Shown here one piece after another: positions 30,046 to 35,291 of a stretch of DNA of 35,291 bases. Location: assembly GCA_022841365.1 (NCBI GenBank), contig JALHRP010000041.1, forward strand, positions 1 through 35,291. Direction: 5' to 3'. Origin of the DNA: Chitinophagaceae bacterium (GTDB taxonomy: Bacteria; Bacteroidota; Bacteroidia; Chitinophagales; Chitinophagaceae). Positions within the stretch are counted from its first letter, which is position 1. Every line of letters begins with the position of its first letter. The translations under genes and the position numbers were made by a program. The notes beneath the pieces are model-generated. The model made no database searches, was not told where the DNA came from, and saw only the letters and a program-made list of their open reading frames with translations.

Positions 30046-30422
30046 CAAATATTTGGTCTAAGGTCGTGAATAGTTTTTGGCTCAATAACGGTTTCTATTT
30101 GCGATTCTTTGCCCCCGTTTAGAAGTATTTTGTACTGCTCAAGGTGCAACAAAGCCCGTTCTATTTCTGCCCTCATTCTCGCAGTTTTTACGCAACTTGA
30201 ACAACTATCAGAAACGCTTTTCATAAGGATTTCTGGAATAGATAAATTAAAGTTGTCGGACTTTGGAAAGCCAGCCCCAAGATGTTTAACCTCTTTATAA
30301 AAACCTGCCAATCCTTGCCGTACTGCCTTGTTGTCTAAATATGTTTGAACGGGAAACAAACTATTTAACTTTTGCAATACCGCTTGTTTTCTTCTTTGGT
30401 TGTATTCGTCCACTATCGACAT
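30045..30422 (-). CDS. Hypothetical helical protein with CxxC, 125 aa
   Basis: The N-terminus (MSIVDEYNQRRKQAVLQ) is basic and helical; CSSC sits around residues 74-77 and a long helix follows (RMRAEIERALLHLEQY). Start codon overlaps the upstream gene by 62 bases. A disulfide or metal site at CSSC is possible. It lies between terminase and tail chaperones in the packaging-tail row, suggesting a virion or connector role (inference). Confidence 0.65.
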   Translation of the reverse strand: MSIVDEYNQRRKQAVLQKLNSLFPVQTYLDNKAVRQGLAGFYKEVKHLGAGFPKSDNFNLSIPEILMKSVSDSCSSCVKTARMRAEIERALLHLEQYKILLNGGKESQIETVIEPKTIHDLRPNI

Positions 30423-30960
30423 CAGTTTGATAGATTAGGGTGATTAATCGTTTTATGTCCTTCGCCAACAAATCTACATTTTCAGATTGTAGATAGGCTG
30501 CTTCTAATTCTATGCCTTCAAATTCGCTTTCAAATTCTGATTTAATGAATTGGTCTTTGGTTTGGTGTACCGTGTTGGTTGCTTCGCCAATGACCTGCAA
30601 ATGTATTGCGTTGGCTAGTCGTGCTTTTCGGTAAGACTTCACAATGTCTATCTTTTCGGAAAAGGCATAAGCAGTTGAACCGTCTTTGTCCTTTGTTTTT
30701 TTGAGCAGAACTATTACTAAGTTGTTAGCCTTAGCATTATCCAAATGCTGTTTTTCTATTCCGCAATTCTTTACAGCAGGGTCACCAAACACCAAATAGC
30801 CTTCGTAAGGTAACAATTTTATATCGGACGGGGTCAAAACTTTAGCGCCATTTATTTTGAAATACTTATTTTTCGATACCGTCTTTGTTTCGGCTTCCTC
30901 AATTTGTTGTGCTTTTGGTGCAATGTTACCCTTTTTTCTGTTATCAGTTTCTACTTTCAT
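30361..30960 (-). CDS. Hypothetical protein of the packaging row, 199 aa
   Basis: Starts MKVETDNRKKGNIAPKAQQ and is basic and Lys-rich at both ends (SKNKYFKING; QPKKKTSGIAKVK). The middle is an alpha/beta stretch (LPYEGYLVFGDPAVKN) and the C-terminal helix is acidic (FESEFEGIELEAAYLQ). Starts with TAATG on the terminase stop. No recognised motif. The position right after the large terminase suggests a packaging or head function, but nothing in the sequence proves it. Confidence 0.65.
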   Translation of the reverse strand: MKVETDNRKKGNIAPKAQQIEEAETKTVSKNKYFKINGAKVLTPSDIKLLPYEGYLVFGDPAVKNCGIEKQHLDNAKANNLVIVLLKKTKDKDGSTAYAFSEKIDIVKSYRKARLANAIHLQVIGEATNTVHQTKDQFIKSEFESEFEGIELEAAYLQSENVDLLAKDIKRLITLIYQTDVDSGRIQPKKKTSGIAKVK

Positions 30961-32417
30961 TATAATTTATTTCGGTTTTGATATTCACTTTTAAATACTG
31001 TAACTGCCATGTAACGGCTTCCATCAACTGCGTGTCCACGTGCTTGATAGGTACGCTTTACTTTTATCCCATCTTCTAAGAACGTATCGGATGCGGTGGT
31101 CTTTAGTATCGTCCCGTCCGTATCGGTCTTTGTCTTTTCAAAGTCTGCAATGTGATAGCCACACAAAGGAGATATTTGTATTTTGATATTCGCTCCCCCG
31201 TGATTGCTATTCTCTTTTGATACCTTTACATATCCGTTAAAAATATCGTTCAAAAAGTCCAAAGAAGTTGCAACCGATGGATTAACTACCGTCCTATCTT
31301 GAACGTCAAAATTTGCCCCTTTTAGCTTCGTTTTAATTTGCGCCACAAAATCCGTTGTATCGTGGTCTTTCTTGGTGTTTCCAGAATAATCGCAAATGAT
31401 AACTATTCGATTTGTTGCATAGCCTTTTTGCTTTAGGTACTCAATTATCTTTTGTGTTACCTCTTTTACAGAATGGTCAGGCAAACAAAACTCATTTACC
31501 AAGTTCCAAAAATATTCATTCGTTCCACGTTCAAACCCTCCAAACTGCCATAATCCCACAGTATGATGTGGCAGCCTGTTAAAATCCCACGACAAATATA
31601 CTAAAGCTTCTTTATTAAATTGTACTTTATCGCTCACGTGCTTTATTCTATCAAACGCCTTTAGTGCCATGTTGGACTGCTTAGCGGTCATTATAAGTCC
31701 TAGTCCTGTGATTTGATAGCGTTCGTAAGAATACCGTTTTTGGTCTTCAAACATTTCAAGTATATTCTGCGGCACGTAAGGATTCATTAAGTACGTGCTG
31801 TGCATTATCGTTGTGTTTCTCCTAGTGCTTTTTACGTAGGTGTGAGAACCGTCCAACTTTTCAAAACTTTCACGGGGTGGAAACCAACGTTTAAAAATCC
31901 AATGGTTTTCATCAACTACGTGAGTATTAAAAATCAAAATTACTTGAATGTCATTTGAACCCCTCAATGAAAATATCATTTCTTCGACTTCGTTTTCCGT
32001 ACATTGGTCGGCTTCCTCAACTATCGCATCCGTGGGATTTAGTACAGATTTTGCGTTCCCTGTTTTCCCTGCATGCTCATAAAGCCCCATCGGCATAAAT
32101 GAATTACCGTTTGCCCTGCATAGAATTTGCATAGCGTGGTCTTTAAACTCAAACAAATGGTCAATTCCTATTCGCTTAGCAACACCCTTTAAAGTGTCGT
32201 ATAATGATTCCCTAACATCGCTTTGAAACTTACGAACCATTAAGCATTTAAAGTACGGCAATGTCAAACAACGGTATAGGGCAATGAAACAAGCTATATC
32301 TGATTTGGTGCTATTCCTAGAACCGTATAAAATTTTGGTAGTGTTTTTGTCGTGAAGCAGCGGTATAAATTCGGGTGCAAAGTGCCACTTTTCTAACTTG
32401 ATGTTTATATCCGTCAT
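30960..32417 (-). CDS. terL: Terminase large subunit
   Basis: The motor ATPase and nuclease that fills the capsid and cuts the DNA. The ATPase part has a variant Walker A, YGSRNSTKSD at residues 31-40 (Lys38), a Walker B region DAIVEEADQ (130-138, hydrophobic strand followed by Glu134/Glu135) and a coupling motif FNTHV at 163-167. The nuclease part has the RNase H-like acids: SWDFN (Asp278), ICDYSG (Asp343) and HAVDGSRYM (Asp465). Length 485 aa is normal for Terminase_3-type proteins. The downstream gene starts on its stop; the small terminase candidate overlaps it by an ATGA upstream. Confidence 0.92.
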   Translation of the reverse strand: MTDINIKLEKWHFAPEFIPLLHDKNTTKILYGSRNSTKSDIACFIALYRCLTLPYFKCLMVRKFQSDVRESLYDTLKGVAKRIGIDHLFEFKDHAMQILCRANGNSFMPMGLYEHAGKTGNAKSVLNPTDAIVEEADQCTENEVEEMIFSLRGSNDIQVILIFNTHVVDENHWIFKRWFPPRESFEKLDGSHTYVKSTRRNTTIMHSTYLMNPYVPQNILEMFEDQKRYSYERYQITGLGLIMTAKQSNMALKAFDRIKHVSDKVQFNKEALVYLSWDFNRLPHHTVGLWQFGGFERGTNEYFWNLVNEFCLPDHSVKEVTQKIIEYLKQKGYATNRIVIICDYSGNTKKDHDTTDFVAQIKTKLKGANFDVQDRTVVNPSVATSLDFLNDIFNGYVKVSKENSNHGGANIKIQISPLCGYHIADFEKTKTDTDGTILKTTASDTFLEDGIKVKRTYQARGHAVDGSRYMAVTVFKSEYQNRNKL

Positions 32418-32977
32418 TGTTCATCTTTGACCTGTGATTGTTCCCAGCGTTTCTTTGCTTCTTCGTCAGGTTCTGGTAATTCAATATTTACATCTTGGTT
32501 GGCGTTCTTATTATCGTTTTCAGTCTTAGCTTTCCAATTGTGTTTTGTCATTAAAAGAAGGTTTGCTACCCCTGCGTTTACTGCCCCATTGGCAGCATCG
32601 TTATAGACGTTATTTTCGCAAGTTTCCGAAATAGTTTGAAGCATTCGGATTATAGTATTATTTTCCTTATACTTTATTGCCATATCACTAAAGAAGTCCA
32701 TATTTAAAACATGGAACTTTTGAAGTATAGTTGTCTTGGTGTGGTGTCTTCTTTTCCTTTTTTCAACCGTCTTTTCTGAAAATTCGTAATCCCCTTTTTC
32801 GCCTTCCTTAGTTTTTACGCTTACCTCTATTTCGTAATCTTCATTTAAGAACTCTATCATTTCAAAAAGGGTTCTTTCGACAAGTTCAGCCGTCCAATAG
32901 GATTCCTTTAAAGAGTTTTTCATTTTCTCTCTAATAGCTTCCTTGGTTTCTTCCGTATGTTTTTCGCCTTTTTTCAT
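32414..32977 (-). CDS. Probable terminase small subunit, 187 aa
   Basis: Binds the packaging site and recruits the large subunit, if the call is right. The N-terminus is basic (MKKGEKHTEETKEAIREK), the middle helical (AELVERTLFEMIEFL, then HHTKTTILQKFHVLN), and AANGAVNAGVANLLLMTKHNWKAKTE around residues 127-152 is reminiscent of the 'a.....a.f.Lk...gWkdk' region of small terminases. An acidic tail (DVNIELPEPDEEAKKR) ends the protein. It is directly upstream of terL with ATGA overlap and behind a palindromic operator-like site. Confidence 0.72.
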   Translation of the reverse strand: MKKGEKHTEETKEAIREKMKNSLKESYWTAELVERTLFEMIEFLNEDYEIEVSVKTKEGEKGDYEFSEKTVEKRKRRHHTKTTILQKFHVLNMDFFSDMAIKYKENNTIIRMLQTISETCENNVYNDAANGAVNAGVANLLLMTKHNWKAKTENDNKNANQDVNIELPEPDEEAKKRWEQSQVKDEQ

Positions 32978-32986
32978 TGAAATTTA

Positions 32987-33004
32987 TAACTAAAACTTTA
33001 GTTA
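32987..33004. promoter_or_regulatory. 18-bp palindrome upstream of the terminase genes
   Basis: TAACTAAA and TTTAGTTA form a perfect 8-bp inverted repeat with a 2-base spacer. It lies ten bases before the start of the small terminase gene. A related half-site (AAAAGTTACT) lies about 25 bases further upstream. A repressor site or an mRNA hairpin in the leader are both possible. No TAnnTTTG promoter was found here. Confidence 0.45.
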
Positions 33005-33027
33005 CTTATCGTTTTCCCGTGTTTATA

Positions 33028-33237
33028 CTAAAAAGTTACTCCATTTGAATCAAAAATCTGCGCAAGTTGTACATCTCCATTCATAAGGTAGTAAATAGGT
33101 TTGTTTGTTGCTGAATTAACTTCTGTGATTATAGATGTTATTGCAGTTGCCACAATCAAATCCCCTACCTTAATCGTAGTGCGCACACCATTTGTTCCAT
33201 CGTCAAATCCTTGTGGTATTGATATTATTGTTGCCAT
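33028..33237 (-). CDS. Small beta-rich protein, 69 aa
   Basis: Starts MATIISIPQGFDDGTNGVR and contains short hydrophobic strands (TTIKVGDLIVATAITSIIT). It has no signal peptide. It may be a small structural or decoration protein, because it resembles the 8682 and 13106 products in style, but it lies outside the virion block, between tiny genes and the terminase. Function unknown. Confidence 0.68.
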   Translation of the reverse strand: MATIISIPQGFDDGTNGVRTTIKVGDLIVATAITSIITEVNSATNKPIYYLMNGDVQLAQIFDSNGVTF

Positions 33238-33239
33238 GT

Positions 33240-33344
33240 TTAGTTTTCAGATAATTTATGTCCTACCAAAAGACAAAAGCCACGTCTATAATATTGGCTC
33301 ATTATGTAAAATGGTTCTTGCTGTATTTGGAATATTAAGTGCAT
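33240..33344 (-). CDS. Very small protein, 34 aa
   Basis: Starts MHLIFQIQQEPFYIMSQYY and ends with a basic-hydrophobic part (RRGFCLLVGHKLSEN). The ATG lies one base after the lipoprotein stop and its TAA is two bases before the next start, so it fits exactly in the gap. Coupled arrangement supports a gene; at this length no family can be named. Confidence 0.55.
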   Translation of the reverse strand: MHLIFQIQQEPFYIMSQYYRRGFCLLVGHKLSEN

Positions 33345-33345
33345 T

Positions 33346-33705
33346 TCATTTCTCATAAGTTACTTTTTTACCTTTCAGGTCTATCAAATCAAAAGTGTTA
33401 GTAAATACGTACATTCTGAACTGATTGTACCTGTTTGCGTATATCTTGCAATATGCAATGTAATTACCTTTGAAATCAATTACAATCATTTTTTCCATGC
33501 CATGATTGAAAACGACATAATCGCTGACGTATTCGCAATTCGAGAAGCTAAAGCTGCACGGATTGCCTATTGTCGTATCATTTGGATAATAAACAGCATC
33601 ACCAAGTTTTCTTTGAATGTCGTTCTTTATAATTTCGCTTTTACTGCACGAAACAAACAAAAGTAAGATTGTAAAAAATACGATTAATGATTTAGGTATT
33701 GCCAT
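33346..33705 (-). CDS. Lipoprotein, possible superinfection exclusion protein, 119 aa
   Basis: An N-terminal signal peptide (MAIPKSLIVFFTILLLFVS) ends with the lipobox LFVS-C, so Cys20 should be acylated and the mature protein of 100 residues anchored to a membrane. The segment after it (SKSEIIKND) is charged, as in surface-exposed Bacteroidota lipoproteins. The mature part has two Cys (NPCSFSFSNCEY) and beta strands (KMIVIDFKGNYIAYC). The start two codons upstream is a TTG, so MAIPKS is chosen. Phage lipoproteins of this size often block a second infection (T5 Llp, for example), an inference here; an outer spanin is less likely, because it is far from the endolysin. Confidence 0.72.
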   Translation of the reverse strand: MAIPKSLIVFFTILLLFVSCSKSEIIKNDIQRKLGDAVYYPNDTTIGNPCSFSFSNCEYVSDYVVFNHGMEKMIVIDFKGNYIAYCKIYANRYNQFRMYVFTNTFDLIDLKGKKVTYEK

Positions 33706-33707
33706 CT

Positions 33708-33742
33708 TCAAAAATTAAGGGGCAGCATTTGCCTACTGCCCC
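33708..33742 (-). terminator. Terminator before the lipoprotein gene
   Basis: On the minus strand GGGGCAG pairs with CTGCCCC (7 bp, 10-base loop), followed by TTAATTTTT. It closes the row of tiny genes and lies only about 14 bases from the lipoprotein start, so lipoprotein transcription depends on readthrough or an unseen promoter. Confidence 0.75.
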
Positions 33743-33762
33743 AATTCCTAATTTAAACTATT

Positions 33763-33954
33763 CTATGATTCTTTCAATTCAGTTACTTTTGCCGTTCCCC
33801 AATAATCCGCCGTTTCAATACTCACATCCCTACCTTCGTTATCTTCTACGGGTTGCAGCCTTGTGAGTTGCTTTTGTAGTTCGTCTTTCAAATCTTCTTG
33901 GCTGATGTGCTTATCCGTTTGGACTGTTATTTCTATTTTGAATGTTTGTTTCAT
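33763..33954 (-). CDS. Hypothetical small protein, 63 aa
   Basis: Starts MKQTFKIEITVQTDKHISQ: two strands and an acidic helix (EDLKDELQKQLTRLQ), then another strand pair (VSIETADYWGTAKVTEL). It looks like a small ferredoxin-like or DNA-mimic fold, but nothing decides. Last gene before the terminator of the small-gene row. Confidence 0.72.
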   Translation of the reverse strand: MKQTFKIEITVQTDKHISQEDLKDELQKQLTRLQPVEDNEGRDVSIETADYWGTAKVTELKES

Positions 33955-33975
33955 GGCAGTTCTTTTATGCCTAAC

Positions 33976-34155
33976 TTACAAAAGTGGCTTCTTTTTTTGG
34001 ATAATCGCTTCGCCTTGGTGGGCTGTTCCGCAAACAATACCGCCACTTTTGAAGTTATTATTTTGCCTTTGCACTTCAAAAATCTTTTCCATGTATTTAG
34101 AAAGTACAAAACTATTGTATTCTGCTTCCGTGTTTATTTTTATTGGTTCGCTCAT
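33976..34155 (-). CDS. Hypothetical small protein, 59 aa
   Basis: Starts MSEPIKINTEAEYNSFVLSK, helical in the first half and Gln/Asn-rich (EVQRQNNNFKSGG), ending in a basic tail (IIQKKKPLL). The start overlaps the preceding stop as TAATG. Function unknown. The gene is short and close to its neighbours, like the rest of this row of coupled genes. Confidence 0.65.
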   Translation of the reverse strand: MSEPIKINTEAEYNSFVLSKYMEKIFEVQRQNNNFKSGGIVCGTAHQGEAIIQKKKPLL

Positions 34156-34316
34156 TATTCCGTTATTTCGTAAACGTCCTCAAAACACGGTTGTTTCAGT
34201 TCTTTCAAATCCGATTCAACCAACAAAATAGCCCACGCTTTCTTTTGTGTCGCTGCTTTGGTGGTTAAATGGTTTGCTTTGTTGCCCCATTCTTTGATAG
34301 TTCGTGGTTTTAGCAT
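34155..34316 (-). CDS. Hypothetical small protein, 53 aa
   Basis: Starts MLKPRTIKEWGNKANHL; the first half is basic and helical, the second acidic (VESDLKELKQPCFEDV). TAATG link to the next gene and a one-base gap upstream. The pattern is compatible with a small DNA- or protein-binding factor, but no family is visible. Confidence 0.65.
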   Translation of the reverse strand: MLKPRTIKEWGNKANHLTTKAATQKKAWAILLVESDLKELKQPCFEDVYEITE

Positions 34317-34317
34317 T

Positions 34318-34422
34318 TTATTCCGCTTTTACAAATGTAGTATTCGACTTAGAACCGTCATAGGTAATTGTCATTGAATACCAAACGTTATTTTTAGGCT
34401 TTGTTGGTGTTTTCTTTGGCAT
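34318..34422 (-). CDS. Very small basic protein, 34 aa
   Basis: Starts MPKKTPTKPKNNVWYSM: a Lys/Pro-rich arm followed by a strand (MTITYDGSKSNTTF). It is joined to the upstream gene by TAATG and to the downstream by a one-base gap, so it is likely translated. Nothing more can be said at this size. Confidence 0.6.
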   Translation of the reverse strand: MPKKTPTKPKNNVWYSMTITYDGSKSNTTFVKAE

Positions 34423-34631
34423 TATCCTACATTTTCACCTGCTGACAATAAAATAAACTCATTCTTTAGAAATTCGATATAACCCAAAACACGGGTTTCC
34501 AAATCAATAATATCTTGGATTGGTTTTATTGCTTTAGCTTCTTGAACTTTGAGCAAAAACTTTTCCCATTCGTCTTTTGCGTTTAGTGTATCTGCGCAGG
34601 TGTATTCTACGCCTTCTTTCCAATCTGCCAT
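34422..34631 (-). CDS. Hypothetical acidic protein, 69 aa
   Basis: Starts MADWKEGVEYTCADTLNAK and is acidic and helical (DEWEKFLLKVQEAKAI, IDLETRVLGYIEFLKNEF). TAATG links on both sides. No motif is recognised. Such coupled tiny genes near the likely transcription start often act on the host early in infection (inference). Confidence 0.7.
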   Translation of the reverse strand: MADWKEGVEYTCADTLNAKDEWEKFLLKVQEAKAIKPIQDIIDLETRVLGYIEFLKNEFILLSAGENVG

Positions 34632-34828
34632 TATTTTGATAGCTTTTTGCGCTTTGATTCTAATTTCATTTGAGATATAGGCACTATTTTATCCGCTTCG
34701 TTTGTTGGCGTAAATTTACCTTGATAAAGTTCTGCAAAACGCTTAAGGTTACTATCAAACTTTTTGCTTATTTCATATTCGGTGCGCTTAGCAGCCCAAA
34801 TACAATCTTTTTTGCTTGAATTTTCCAT
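34631..34828 (-). CDS. Hypothetical basic protein, 65 aa
   Basis: Starts MENSSKKDCIWAAKRTEY and ends with a very basic stretch (QMKLESKRKKLSK). Helical in the first half. Nine bases separate it from the small Cys-rich gene upstream. Function unknown. Confidence 0.7.
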   Translation of the reverse strand: MENSSKKDCIWAAKRTEYEISKKFDSNLKRFAELYQGKFTPTNEADKIVPISQMKLESKRKKLSK

Positions 34829-34837
34829 ATTTCAATT

Positions 34838-35005
34838 TTAAATACCCCAAATGCTACAAACCAAGTCTTTCAAAGTTATTTTTGATAAATACCTTTCTGA
34901 TTGTGGATTGTTGCATTTATGGCGTTTTTGTTTACCTATTCTAAAGGATTCCGCAAATTTACAATGCTTGCACTTTGCTGATGTTGTTATTGTAATTACT
35001 GCCAT
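34838..35005 (-). CDS. Small zinc-finger-like protein, 55 aa
   Basis: Starts MAVITITTSAKCKHCKF. CKHC gives a first cysteine pair; HKCNN provides a His and a Cys about 16 residues later, and a fifth Cys lies near the end (VCSIW), so a small metal-binding finger is plausible. The C-terminal part is basic (ERYLSKITLKD). It is the first protein gene after the tRNA-like genes and follows a hairpin by about 16 bases. Confidence 0.65.
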   Translation of the reverse strand: MAVITITTSAKCKHCKFAESFRIGKQKRHKCNNPQSERYLSKITLKDLVCSIWGI

Positions 35006-35020
35006 CTTTCAATTTTAAAC

Positions 35021-35046
35021 CCGTGCGGCACATGACAACCGCACGG
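35021..35046. terminator. Perfect hairpin after the tRNA-like genes
   Basis: CCGTGCGG pairs with CCGCACGG (8 bp, 10-base loop). The T-run on the minus strand is poor (GTTTAAAATT), so on the leftward transcript it may mark the end of tRNA-like processing or attenuate rather than terminate strongly. Confidence 0.55.
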
Positions 35047-35069
35047 ATGACCATTATTAACTAAAACAA

Positions 35070-35085
35070 TTTAAAACGAGTGCAA
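35070..35085. repeat. 16-bp direct repeat, copy 1
   Basis: TTTAAAACGAGTGCAA occurs here and at 35215-35230. Each copy covers the 3' end of one tRNA-like gene (minus strand) plus its trailer, so the two genes look like tandem units. Confidence 0.85.
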
Positions 35086-35213
35086 TTAAAAGGAATCGAA
35101 CCTTTGCCACTATTGCGAATAGTTACACATTTTCACCATTACCATTTTCGCATTTGATAATCTGCGTGTATCAATGGCGGTCAGCCCTTTGCTCTGCCCT
35201 GAGCTATAACTGC
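35081..35213 (-). tRNA. tRNA-like gene with oversized insertion
   Basis: The acceptor arms GCAGTTA and TAATTGC pair with one G-T and leave discriminator A; a D arm (GCTC, 6-base loop, GAGC) and a good T arm (AAAGG, TTCGATT, CCTTT) are present. Between them lie 85 bases instead of about 23. One possible anticodon arm follows the D arm (loop CTGACCG, anticodon GAC, mismatched stem) and leaves a variable region of over 60 bases; another sits next to the T arm (ACTA, loop TTCGCAA, TAGT, anticodon CGC) and leaves a 60-base insertion upstream. Neither is fully regular. No CCA is encoded. Function as a normal tRNA is doubtful; a tRNA-derived RNA is the cautious call. Confidence 0.6.
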
Positions 35214-35214
35214 A

Positions 35215-35230
35215 TTTAAAACGAGTGCAA
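35215..35230. repeat. 16-bp direct repeat, copy 2
   Basis: Second copy of TTTAAAACGAGTGCAA, 145 bases from the first, again covering the 3' end of a tRNA-like gene and the trailer. Confidence 0.85.
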
Positions 35231-35284
35231 AAGGCAGGACTCGAACCTGCGACCCAAAGCTCTAACCAACTGAACTACATTTGC
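35226..35284 (-). tRNA. tRNA-like gene lacking the anticodon arm
   Basis: Acceptor arms GCAAATG and CTTTTGC pair with one T-T mismatch and leave discriminator A. The D arm is textbook (GTTC, AGTTGGTTA, GAGC) with A14, G18, G19 and A21; the T arm is perfect (GCAGG, TTCGAGT, CCTGC) with TTC and A58. Between them only eight bases remain (TTTGGGTC), of which GGGTC is a normal variable region. So about 15 bases, nearly the whole 17-base anticodon arm, are missing. It cannot decode. It might be a decoy or structural RNA, a pseudogene, or a recombination remnant. No anticodon can be given. Confidence 0.7.
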
Positions 35285-35291
35285 GCCCCTG

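Noticed and set aside
35081-35213. tmRNA or group I intron in the enlarged tRNA-like gene
   Set aside because: Far too short for either, and no tag frame or intron core sequences are seen.
1-35291. Stop-codon reassignment
   Set aside because: TAA, TAG and TGA are all used as ends of tightly spaced genes, and long genes contain none of them in frame.
35006-35291. Prophage attachment site in a host tRNA
   Set aside because: No integrase was recognised and phage genes lie right next to the tRNA-like units; cannot be fully excluded because the sequence ends here.

Overview
The window is a dense tailed-phage genome (about 62 protein genes, many overlapping by 1 to 20 bases) and carries no recognisable bacterial housekeeping gene. 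The host is almost certainly a member of the Bacteroidota. The DNA is AT-rich and most start codons lack a Shine-Dalgarno sequence, with A-rich leaders ending in AAC-ATG instead. The promoters that can be read have the Bacteroidota form (TTG, about 20 bases, then TAnnTTTG). A major capsid gene, portal, large terminase, S49-type prohead protease, tape-measure protein and lambda G/GT-like tail-assembly chaperones indicate a long-tailed phage, most likely a siphovirus because no sheath gene was seen. No integrase, repressor, DNA polymerase or helicase was recognised, so a lytic phage that uses host replication machinery is the simplest reading (inference).

Layout. (1) 1-2527, minus strand: small hypothetical genes and a secreted glucosaminidase-type endolysin at the head of a tightly coupled gene string. 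(2) 2528-2714: control region with divergent promoters. (3) 2715-7706, plus strand: the probable early operon, holding a Rad52-like annealing protein, a VRR-NUC nuclease, two possible DNA-binding proteins and unknown small genes; it ends in a stack of hairpins at 7713-7878. (4) 7877-18435, minus strand, read right to left: S49 protease with internal scaffold, major capsid protein with Ig-like C-terminus, tail-tube-like protein, small connectors, portal, an adaptor-like protein, a large fibre-like virion protein, and small membrane proteins that may be holin or spanin. (5) 18566-24058, plus strand: tape measure, small HTH protein and large tail-tip protein, inverted relative to the virion genes on both sides. 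(6) 24097-35005, minus strand, read right to left: many tiny early-like genes, a lipoprotein, terminase small and large subunits, tail chaperones with a -1 frameshift site, a LamG adhesin-like protein with 27-residue repeats, tail-completion genes and a membrane protein. (7) 35006-35291: two abnormal tRNA-like genes on the minus strand, one lacking nearly the whole anticodon arm and one with an oversized insertion.

The gene order makes sense on a circular map. Minus-strand reading from the 2566 promoter would run through position 1, continue at 35291 through the tRNA-like units and enter the 35005-24097 block. Circularity cannot be shown from the window alone.

No gene-free stretch exceeds 300 bases. 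The longest are 788-1015 (promoter plus terminator), 2528-2714 (divergent promoters), 7707-7876 (three hairpins), 18436-18565 (divergent start region) and 35006-35291 (tRNA-like genes). Gene functions rest on motifs and context read by eye, since no database search was possible.
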